From the NCBI GenBank assembly GCA_021200075.1, contig JAJQGZ010000030.1:1-22361 (forward strand): a stretch of DNA of 22,361 nucleotides, given 5' to 3'. Source of the DNA: Clostridiales bacterium (GTDB lineage Bacteria; Bacillota; Clostridia; Oscillospirales; Acutalibacteraceae). Within the stretch, counting starts at the first letter, position 1. Every line of letters begins with the position of its first letter. The translations under genes and the position numbers were made by a program. The notes under the pieces were generated by a model. That model saw only the letters and a program-made list of their open reading frames with translations, was not told the DNA's origin and did no database searches. Shown here piece after piece: positions 14,162 to 20,719 of this stretch.

Positions 14162-14544
14162 CGCACCTGCTTGCACATTTACATATTTACTTATAAATTG
14201 CCGATATTTGCCGTTAAATACCCCCTGAAAATAATTGCCGAAAATAATTTCTAAAATTAAGTTTCATTCAAGTTCTGGTATTTACAATGCGAATATACGG
14301 CAAGTAGTATCGTTTTCAAGCGCATATATGTGCCTGAACGCTTTTAACACAGGCATAATTTTCCATTAAAAAAATATTTAAAAATTTTATAGAATGTTCA
14401 CCGAAATAACAAAAAAAAATATCGATATGCAGTGATAAAATCATTTTTGCAAACGGAAACGACGGCTGAATAAACGCTGTATAACAATTCACGGTAATAT
14501 CCCGTCGGATAAACCGTTTTATTAAATTAAAAGGAGAAAATATT
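14162..14544. other. Intergenic leader of the two-component operon
   Basis: This 383-base AT-rich region has no supportable gene. It contains TTGCCG repeated three times between about 14199 and 14245, an imperfect 24-bp palindrome at 14315-14338, and the ribosome binding site AAGGAG (about 14530) of the response regulator gene. The plus-strand frame through the first part is a shadow of the ATPase 3' end. No convincing terminator for the ATPase gene is seen. Confidence 0.6.
14315..14338. promoter_or_regulatory. 24-bp imperfect palindrome upstream of the response regulator
   Basis: TTCAAGCGCATA pairs with the following TATGTGCCTGAA at 10 of 12 positions. It lies about 210 bases before the response-regulator start in non-coding DNA. 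Its size and symmetry fit a dimeric regulator's operator, but the binding protein is unknown. Confidence 0.4.
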
Positions 14545-15240
14545 ATGGGAGCAAAAATTCTTGTCATAGACGACGACCGCAATATCTGCGAGCTTCTCAA
14601 GCTCTATCTTGAAAATGAGGGCTACACCGTTTATATCGCAAACGACGGACAGAAGGCTGTAAGTTTGTTTGAGACAAAAGCGCCGGAGCTGGTGCTTCTC
14701 GACATAATGCTGCCTAAAATGGACGGCTGGCAGGTTTGCAGGGAAATCAGGAAAACATCGAGCGTACCGATAATTATGCTCACCGCCAAGGGCGAAACCT
14801 TTGATAAGGTACTCGGTCTTGAGCTCGGCGCCGACGACTATGTTACAAAGCCGTTTGACGCAAAAGAGGTTATGGCACGGGTAAAGGCGGTACTCAGGAG
14901 AGCCAACGGCAGTCAGGACACTCAGGATAACGCCAAAAAGGTAGTAGCCTATGATAATCTTGAAATAAATATTGAAAATTACGAGCTTAAAGTAAAGGGC
15001 GTTCCGGTTGATACTCCGCCTAAAGAGCTTGAGCTTATATATCATTTTGCGTCAAATCCCAACAGGGTTTACACCCGTGACCAGCTTCTTGACGAGGTTT
15101 GGGGATTTGATTATTACGGCGATTCAAGAACCGTTGATGTTCATGTTAAAAGACTGCGTGAAAAACTTGAGGGCGTATCGAATAAATGGTCGCTCAAAAC
15201 GGTTTGGGGCGTAGGATATAAATTTGAGACAAAGGATTAA
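14545..15240 (+). CDS. OmpR/PhoB-type response regulator
   Basis: The 231-residue protein has a receiver domain (1 to about 120): acidic pocket D10-D11, phospho-acceptor D53 in VLLDIMLPKMDGW, T80 in IIMLTAK and K102 in DDYVTKPFD. A winged-helix DNA-binding domain follows (about 132-231), with PPKELELIYHFASNP, the recognition region RDQLLDEVWGFDYYGDSRTVDVHVKRLREKL and the wing VWGVGYKF. The ribosome binding site AAGGAG is 9-10 bases upstream. It is followed by a histidine kinase gene 83 bases later and then by an HtrA-type protease, the same trio as the CssRS-HtrA secretion-stress system of Bacillus. That parallel is by gene content only. Confidence 0.96.
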   Translation: MGAKILVIDDDRNICELLKLYLENEGYTVYIANDGQKAVSLFETKAPELVLLDIMLPKMDGWQVCREIRKTSSVPIIMLTAKGETFDKVLGLELGADDYVTKPFDAKEVMARVKAVLRRANGSQDTQDNAKKVVAYDNLEINIENYELKVKGVPVDTPPKELELIYHFASNPNRVYTRDQLLDEVWGFDYYGDSRTVDVHVKRLREKLEGVSNKWSLKTVWGVGYKFETKD

Positions 15241-15323
15241 TTTCATTATTAATATTTGTCGGGTGTTTGCGGATTGCCCCGTGATTTATGCGGGGCTTTG
15301 CTCATAAAATGAGGAAGATTTTT

Positions 15324-16907
15324 ATGGCGGATAAGAAAGAGAAAACCGTGGAAAAAGCGTCTTCCGCACAATCTTCATACGCGCAGCAAGCGTTGCCGGG
15401 AGGCAAACCGAACGGGAGCAAAAAGCTTTTCGGCGGTAATATTTTTGCAAAGTATTTTATGATGTTTTCGGCGATACTTCTCATTATTCTCACCGTTCTC
15501 GGCACCACGCTTACATTTCTTGTCAGCGCATATAATCAAAATGAAAAGACGCAGCTTCTTATGGAAAATACGCAGTCAATCGCCGACAGCGTAAGCTCAA
15601 ATCTCATCGCTCAGGATATGAACGATTCCTATTCGGTTGAAAAAGCACTGATATGCGAATCGCTCAGGGTTATATCAAGCTCGATTGATTCCGATGTATT
15701 CGTCTGCGATGTTGAGGGCAATATAATACTGTGCAAGGAGAGAGCGGGTTCTCTCCCGTTTTTCGGTAATTTTTCCGAGTGTTCTTTCCACACCAATTAT
15801 TATATCGGCGATAATATATTGCAAAAGGTTTACGAAAGCAGTTATTCCGGCAAGGGCGAGGTAAACGGCGAGGAATCCTACATAGTAGGTTATCCGATTT
15901 ACAGCGGCAACGAGATTATCGGCAGTGTATTCGCCACTACCGAGGCTAACACATATACAATCACCTTTGCTATTTTGAGAATGTTTTTGCTTAGCACTCT
16001 GCTGTGCCTTGTACTCGGCTTTGTATGCATATGGCGGCTGACACGAAACTTTGTTCAGCCCCTGCGCGAAATGAGCGCCGCTACAAAGCAGTTTGCAATA
16101 GGCGACTTTTCATACAGAGTTAAGGTTGAGGGCGACGACGAGCTTGCAGAGCTTGGCATGGCGTTCAACGAAATGGCGGACGCACTCGATTCTCTTGAAT
16201 CTTCAAGGAACAGCTTTATCTCAAATGTTTCGCACGAGTTAAGAACTCCTATGACATCAATAGGCGGCTTTATCGACGGAATACTCGATGGAACAATTCC
16301 CAAAGAAAAATCAGATTATTATTTGAAGACTGTAAGCGATGAGATAAAAAGGCTTACCAGGCTTGTTGTAACAATGCTCAATATGAGCAAGATGGAATCC
16401 GGCAGCTTTGAGATGCAGCCGCAAAACTACGATATTTCAGACCAGATAATTCACATTCTTCTCACTTTTGAGCAGAAGATTGACGAAAAAAATATTGAAA
16501 TACTCGGTCTTGAAAAGCTTGTACCCACCCATATAACGGCGGACAGGGATATGGTTTATCAGGTGATTTACAATATCTTTGACAACGCTGTTAAGTTTAC
16601 AAACGAGGGCGGATATATTCAGGTTACGCTCAATGATTTTAAGGATAATATAGAAATCCATATTAAAAACAGCGGTATCGGTATCAAGGCAGATGAGCTT
16701 TCCAAGGTATTCGAGCGATTTTATAAAGTTGACAAATCCCGTGGACTTGACGCAAAGGGCGCAGGTTTGGGATTGTATATAGTTAAAATGGTGGTGGAAA
16801 TGCACGGAGGAAGCATTTACGCAAGAAGCGATGATGAAACCACCGCAGAATTTGTTTTTACATTGCCAAAGGCATATAATCCAATTTACAAAAAGGAGAA
16901 AAAGTAA
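15324..16907 (+). CDS. Membrane sensor histidine kinase
   Basis: The 527-residue kinase has a basic cytoplasmic head (1-43), TM1 (about 44-69), an extracellular sensor (about 70-212) containing three cysteines (C111, C128, C137) and another at C153, TM2 (about 214-237), HAMP (about 238-292), and HisKA with phospho-acceptor H304 in FISNVSHELRTPM. The ATPase domain has the N box IYNIFDNAVKF (N417, N421), G1 NSGIGI at 449-454 and G2 GAGLGLYIV from 479. I start at ATG 15324, because GAGGAAG lies a few bases upstream; the earlier ATG at 15288 has no such site. The stop TAA overlaps the next ATG by one base (TAATG), coupling the kinase to the protease gene. Confidence 0.95.
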   Translation: MADKKEKTVEKASSAQSSYAQQALPGGKPNGSKKLFGGNIFAKYFMMFSAILLIILTVLGTTLTFLVSAYNQNEKTQLLMENTQSIADSVSSNLIAQDMNDSYSVEKALICESLRVISSSIDSDVFVCDVEGNIILCKERAGSLPFFGNFSECSFHTNYYIGDNILQKVYESSYSGKGEVNGEESYIVGYPIYSGNEIIGSVFATTEANTYTITFAILRMFLLSTLLCLVLGFVCIWRLTRNFVQPLREMSAATKQFAIGDFSYRVKVEGDDELAELGMAFNEMADALDSLESSRNSFISNVSHELRTPMTSIGGFIDGILDGTIPKEKSDYYLKTVSDEIKRLTRLVVTMLNMSKMESGSFEMQPQNYDISDQIIHILLTFEQKIDEKNIEILGLEKLVPTHITADRDMVYQVIYNIFDNAVKFTNEGGYIQVTLNDFKDNIEIHIKNSGIGIKADELSKVFERFYKVDKSRGLDAKGAGLGLYIVKMVVEMHGGSIYARSDDETTAEFVFTLPKAYNPIYKKEKK

Positions 16908-18577
16908 TGGATGATTTCAAAAACGAGTTCAACAATGATTTGAACAACGAACAGAAAAATGATAATCAGACACAGCCAACGGCTCCTCAGCAGGAGAACG
17001 GCGGTAATTCAACATATTACACTCCGTCTCAAAGCGAGAAGACGGAACCTGAACCCAAGCCGCAGGAGAATACAACTTACCACTATTCCTATACAAACGG
17101 TTCAAGCGCAAATAATCCCGACCCAAATTCACAGGGATATGCACAGCAGGATTACACTTCTGCAAGCGGCTCGGCTTATAATCAAAACCAAAATGCAAAC
17201 CAAAATCAAAATTATTATTCGCCCAATCAAAGCTATCAAAATCAGCAGCAGGGCGGATATAATCCCAATCAGGGCAACGCTTATTCCCAAACGCAGAATA
17301 GCGGATACACTCAGACCGAAACCGTACAGCCCGACTCCAACGGCGATAAGCCGAAAAAGAGCAGCGTCGGCAAGGTTATCCTCATAGTTGTTATCGTATG
17401 CGTAGTAGTTGCTGTAATAGGACTTCTGGCAGGTCAGCTCGGTTCTTCTTCAAGCGATACGGACAGCGATACTCAGACAACTCAGGAGTCTGATGTCAAC
17501 GATGTTGAAACCCAAGACAGCGATGAAGTGGCAACCGTTGATTCCGACGGAAATTATACCGTTGCCGGAGTTGCTGAAAAATGTATGGATTCCTGCGTCG
17601 GAGTTTCCGTTTACACTCAGCAGTCAAGCTCCTACAGCTATTTCTATAATTACGGCACCGAGGACAGCGGCGACGATTCCGATTCAACAGAATCCGGCGA
17701 GGGTTCCGGCGTAATTATGTCAGAGCAAAACGGTCTTACCTATATTCTTACTTGCGCTCATGTTATCAACGACGGCGACAGCTTTGTAGTAACTCTTAAT
17801 GACGGCACGGAATATGACGCAACTATGGTTGCATATGACAGCCAGACCGATATCGGCGTTCTTTCAATAGAAGCCACCGGGCTTCAGGTTGCCGAATTTG
17901 CCGACAGCGATAATCTTGTTGTAGGCGAGCAGGTAGTGGCGATAGGCTGCCCCGGCGGTCTTGAGTTTATGAACTCCGTTACAAGCGGTTATATTTCCGC
18001 TCTTGACAGACCCATTTCATCAAGCATCGGATATGACACCTATTGTATTCAGACAGATGCGGCTATCAACCCCGGTAACAGCGGCGGCGCACTCTTCAAT
18101 ATGCAGGGTCAGGTTATCGGTATAAACTCTTCAAAAATCGCTTCCACCGATTACGAGGGTATGGGATTTGCCATTCCGTCGTCCACAGCGGTTTCAACCG
18201 CCAACAGCCTTATCAAGAGCGGTTATGTAGAGGGCAGGGCAAAAATCGGTATCCGGTATACAACCATTACAAGCTATAATAATTCATCCTCTATTATCAG
18301 CGCTCTTGAGCAGCTGGGATTTGAGGATGCCGAGGGTACTATGATAATCAGTTCTGTTGATGATAATTCCGACCTCAAAAATAAGGACATTCAGGAATAT
18401 GATATGATTGTTGCGGTCAACGGCGAAACGATGACATCCACCGATATTATGACCTCAATTCTCGCAGATTCTGCTCCCGGAGATACAATTACTCTCACTA
18501 TTGCCAGAATTGAAAATAATCAGATTAACATATTTGAAGTAGAGTGTACTCTTATCGAATCCACCGGCGATAATTAA
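16907..18577 (+). CDS. HtrA/DegP-type membrane serine protease with Asn/Gln-rich tail
   Basis: The 556-residue protein has an unusually long cytoplasmic N-terminus (about 1-150), rich in Asn, Gln, Tyr and Ser (for example NQNQNANQNQNYYSPNQSYQ at 92-111). One membrane segment (about 157-176) follows, then an acidic Ser/Asp linker, then a trypsin-like protease domain with H285 (LTCAHVI), D315 (QTDIGVLSI) and S392 (NPGNSGGALFN). A PDZ domain (about 444-552) contains YDMIVAVNGETM. HtrA proteases degrade or refold misfolded exported proteins. Position right after the kinase, with TAATG overlap and GGAG upstream, suggests it is both target and effector of the two-component system. It is anchored in type II orientation, with the protease outside. 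Confidence 0.94.
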   Translation: MDDFKNEFNNDLNNEQKNDNQTQPTAPQQENGGNSTYYTPSQSEKTEPEPKPQENTTYHYSYTNGSSANNPDPNSQGYAQQDYTSASGSAYNQNQNANQNQNYYSPNQSYQNQQQGGYNPNQGNAYSQTQNSGYTQTETVQPDSNGDKPKKSSVGKVILIVVIVCVVVAVIGLLAGQLGSSSSDTDSDTQTTQESDVNDVETQDSDEVATVDSDGNYTVAGVAEKCMDSCVGVSVYTQQSSSYSYFYNYGTEDSGDDSDSTESGEGSGVIMSEQNGLTYILTCAHVINDGDSFVVTLNDGTEYDATMVAYDSQTDIGVLSIEATGLQVAEFADSDNLVVGEQVVAIGCPGGLEFMNSVTSGYISALDRPISSSIGYDTYCIQTDAAINPGNSGGALFNMQGQVIGINSSKIASTDYEGMGFAIPSSTAVSTANSLIKSGYVEGRAKIGIRYTTITSYNNSSSIISALEQLGFEDAEGTMIISSVDDNSDLKNKDIQEYDMIVAVNGETMTSTDIMTSILADSAPGDTITLTIARIENNQINIFEVECTLIESTGDN

Positions 18578-18623
18578 TTCTTGTAATTGATTAGCTAAAG
18601 CGTATTATTTATACAAAAAGCAG

Positions 18624-18666
18624 AAAAAGCGATTGCCCAAGCGTCAGCAGGGCAGTCGTTTTTTCG
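18624..18666 (+). terminator. Terminator of the two-component/HtrA operon
   Basis: AAAAAGCGATTGCCC pairs with GGGCAGTCGTTTTTT (G-U pairs allowed) around a loop at 18639-18649, ending in a T6 run. It lies 47 bases after the protease stop codon. Confidence 0.85.
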
Positions 18667-18723
18667 CAAATTGGCTTTGCTTTTTAAAATTATTCACTTT
18701 TTTGATAAATATATTTCTTTTTC

Positions 18724-18752
18724 TTGACATAATCAAATTTTTGTGATATTAT
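18724..18752 (+). promoter_or_regulatory. tRNA-Gln promoter
   Basis: TTGACA (18724-18729) and TATTAT (18747-18752) are separated by 17 bases, about 52 bases before the tRNA 5' end. Confidence 0.85.
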
Positions 18753-18803
18753 TATACGGCGCGGAAAAAGTGTATGTTAATAGTTTAGCATATCTAAATA
18801 CAT

Positions 18804-18877
18804 AGAGGTATAGTGTAACGGTAACACGCCGGACTCTGACTCCGTCATTTAAGGTTCGAATCCTTATACCTCTGCCA
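18804..18877 (+). tRNA. trnQ: tRNA-Gln (anticodon CTG), CCA encoded
   Basis: The 7-bp acceptor stem is AGAGGTA (18804-18810) with TACCTCT (18867-18873). G is the discriminator and CCA follows at 18875-18877. The D stem is GTGT/ACAC. The anticodon arm CGGA-CTCTGAC-TCCG gives CTG at 18836-18838, with one mismatched closing pair (C18829 against T18845). The T arm is TAAGG-TTCGAAT-CCTTA. This tRNA reads CAG codons. Confidence 0.95.
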
Positions 18878-18882
18878 AGAGG

Positions 18883-18914
18883 AAACAGACATCCAATCGG
18901 GTGTCTGTTTTTTC
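18883..18914 (+). terminator. Terminator after tRNA-Gln
   Basis: ACAGACATCC (18885-18894) pairs with GGGTGTCTGT (18899-18908) around AATC and is followed by a T run. It begins 6 bases after the CCA end. Confidence 0.85.
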
Positions 18915-18932
18915 TTTGGAAAAGAAATTAAG

Positions 18933-18992
18933 GATTCGCAGAATCGTTATTACGAGCTTGCGAGTAACAAGGTTCTGCACGCTTGCGTGCAG
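18933..18992. repeat. Three adjacent palindromes
   Basis: GATTC-GCA-GAATC (18933-18945), a 23-base hairpin with arms GTTATT and AGTAAC (18946-18968) and CTGCACGC-TT-GCGTGCAG (18975-18992, perfect) follow each other directly. The last two share the core GCTTGCG. The last is flanked by GGTTC on both sides (18971-18975 and 18992-18996). Confidence 0.75.
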
Positions 18993-19010
18993 GTTCTTAT
19001 ACCTCTGCCA
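18992..19010 (+). pseudogene. Truncated second copy of the tRNA-Gln 3' end
   Basis: CTTATACCTCTGCCA at 18996-19010 is identical to the last 15 bases of the tRNA (18863-18877), including the CCA. It is preceded by GGTTC, as in the T arm, but with six bases missing between. No 5' half of a tRNA is present. It may be the remnant of a second tRNA copy or an att-like duplication left by an element that used the tRNA 3' end. Confidence 0.7.
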
Positions 19011-19011
19011 C

Positions 19012-19040
19012 AAAAGAGAGCAATCAGCTCTCTTTTCTTT
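19012..19040 (+). terminator. Terminator after the tRNA remnant
   Basis: AAAAGAGAGC (19012-19021) and GCTCTCTTTT (19027-19036) form a perfect 10-bp stem with loop AATCA, followed by more T. Its place right after the CCA of the partial copy fits a former tRNA terminator. Confidence 0.85.
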
Positions 19041-19075
19041 TTGCCAATCACCAAGGCTTATAAACATTACCGATA

Positions 19076-19104
19076 TTGACGGCAATTTTATATTATGATA
19101 TAAT
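19076..19104 (+). promoter_or_regulatory. Possible promoter upstream of the Fic gene
   Basis: TTGACG (19076-19081) and TATAAT (19099-19104) are 17 bases apart. A second TATAAT occurs at about 19166. An inverted repeat AAAACTG/CAGTTTT (19141-19147 and 19155-19161) lies between them and could be an operator. Which promoter serves the Fic gene is not decidable by eye. Confidence 0.5.
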
Positions 19105-19251
19105 TAACTTGTAAGAGTAGACATAAATAAAAAATAAATAAAAAACTGAAAATGGCAGTTTTGTGCTATAATGGTATTGAAAAATGTTTTAAAAATTGCT
19201 GTTTGTAAAAATATTGGATCGTCGGTGTTATTACGAATTCAGGAGGCTGTT

Positions 19252-19986
19252 ATGACATATAAATCTATTTTGGATTTTTGGAAAAAGCAGAATATAGAAA
19301 ATGCCGATGAATTGGCATCGGTGTTAAGTTCATATTCGGTTAATTTTGCATATAATTCCGGAAAAATAGAAAATGATGAAATCACATATTATGATACTCG
19401 AGAGGTGTTTGATAAAAACAGTGTGACATCTTATACAGGCTCAACTAAAACTTTATTTGAAATTCAGAATTCAAAGGCTGCCTATGAAAGAATGTTATCT
19501 GCATTTGACGATAAGCAAATTATAAATGAGGAGTTTTTAAAAGAGATTCAAATGCTTCTTACTAACGGTACTTATGATAAGCGAAGACACCAAATAGGCG
19601 AACGACCGGGCGAATATAAACATCACGATTATGTAACCGGTAAAAATGAAGTCGGAGCCTCCGTCGAGGATGTTCGGGAAGAAATTTGCGAACTACTCGA
19701 TGAGATAACAGATATTGATGATGAAAATGCCTTGGTTGCTGCTTCATATTTTCATGCTAAGTTTGAAAATATACATCCGTTTTCAGACGGTAACGGCAGA
19801 GTGGGAAGACTTTTAATGAATTACATTTTGTTAATTCATAATCATCCGCTGATTATTATTTTTGAGGAAGACAGAAAAGATTACTATAACGCTCTTGAAA
19901 AATTTAATAAAGAGCTTGAGCTTGACAGCTTTATTGATTTTTTTAAAATTACAGTCGGTAAAAACCTAGGAGAAAGCATTAGATAA
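19252..19986 (+). CDS. Fic-domain protein, class II (N-terminal inhibitory helix)
   Basis: Fic proteins transfer AMP or other NMP/phosphate groups to target hydroxyls. The 244-residue protein has the full active-site motif HPFSDGNGRVGR starting at H175. Near the N-terminus SGKIEN (36-41) fits the inhibitory motif (S/T)xxxE(G/N), with E40 as the residue that blocks productive ATP binding, which places it in class II (self-inhibited). I use ATG 19252, because AGGAGG (19241-19246) is 5 bases away; an earlier ATG at 19171 would add a leader with no ribosome binding site. It has no C-terminal winged helix. Its position after a tRNA gene with a duplicated tail is consistent with an accessory region. 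The target is unknown. Confidence 0.92.
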   Translation: MTYKSILDFWKKQNIENADELASVLSSYSVNFAYNSGKIENDEITYYDTREVFDKNSVTSYTGSTKTLFEIQNSKAAYERMLSAFDDKQIINEEFLKEIQMLLTNGTYDKRRHQIGERPGEYKHHDYVTGKNEVGASVEDVREEICELLDEITDIDDENALVAASYFHAKFENIHPFSDGNGRVGRLLMNYILLIHNHPLIIIFEEDRKDYYNALEKFNKELELDSFIDFFKITVGKNLGESIR

Positions 19987-20076
19987 ATCAAAAAAAACAA
20001 TTCATCAATAGCTGATTTTTGTTGAATATTTTTAATCTACTTAACAGCAGAATTACGAAGATTTTAAGGAGCTTTT

Positions 20077-20573
20077 ATGTCGATTGTAATTAAAGAATAC
20101 GAAAATTCTTATTTAATGCAAACAATGAATATCTGGAATGAGGTCGTTGACGAGGGGACTGCGTTTCCGCAGATGAATTGCCTTGACGAAGTTCAAGCGG
20201 ATAAATTTTTTAAAGAGCAAACCTATACGGGAATTGCGGTGGATGCCGAGACGGATACCGTTTTGAGAATGTACATTCTTCATCCCAACAATGTGGGAAG
20301 ATGCTCGCACATCGCCAATGCAAGCTATGCCGTAAAATCCGATGTCAGAGGGCTTCATATCGGAGAAAAGCTGGTGTGCGATTGCCTGGAAAAGGCTAAG
20401 CTTAACGGCTTTTTAATTATGCAGTTTAATGCTGTTGTGGACAGCAATATTCTCACGCACAGCATTTGTACGAGAGACTCGGATTTAACGAGTTGGGAAC
20501 AGTACCCGGCGGATTTTTAATGAAAGACGGTCATTACGAAGATATACATATAATGTATAAAAAATTGCAATAA
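20077..20573 (+). pseudogene. GNAT acetyltransferase with a frameshift
   Basis: From ATG 20077 (ribosome binding site AAGGAG) the frame gives a GNAT fold start (IVIKEYENSYLMQTMNIWNE), the acetyl-CoA-binding region around YAVKSDVRGLHIGEKLVCDC and FLIMQFNAVVDSN. It then leaves frame near 20452-20460 and stops at 20518-20520. In another frame the normal ending follows: AQHLYERLGFNELGTVPGGF, then LMKDGHYEDIHIMYKKLQ, stopping at TAA 20571-20573. Family members read N-I-H-A-x-H-L-Y here, so two extra bases (CT, about 20455-20456) explain the break best. The intact product would be about 164 residues. Substrate unknown. As written the protein loses its last strands. Confidence 0.85.
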
Positions 20574-20658
20574 AAATTGCAATAGATAATTAAGATAATT
20601 GTGTCTTATTTAATAAAAATATTTGTTATTAAGTCACAAAATGTTTAAATAAACCTTA

Positions 20659-20687
20659 TTGCATTTGTTACTTTAATGTGGTAGAAT
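20659..20687 (+). promoter_or_regulatory. Promoter of the M28-like peptidase gene
   Basis: TTGCAT (20659-20664) and TAGAAT (20682-20687) are 17 bases apart, about 33 bases before the start codon. Confidence 0.6.
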
Positions 20688-20719
20688 TAATTGTAATTTA
20701 ATCTTAAGGGGAATATGCT

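Noticed and set aside
14527..15045. Long minus-strand frame over the response regulator
   Set aside because: Shadow of the response-regulator gene, whose catalytic residues are all in the plus-strand frame.
16959..17387. Plus-strand Arg/Ile-rich frame in the HtrA N-terminal tail
   Set aside because: Shadow frame of the Asn/Gln-rich tail; the HtrA frame is continuous and overlaps the kinase stop correctly.
18933..18992. Short repeats after the tRNA as a CRISPR array
   Set aside because: The units differ in sequence and length, are inverted rather than direct, and there are no regular spacers or cas genes.
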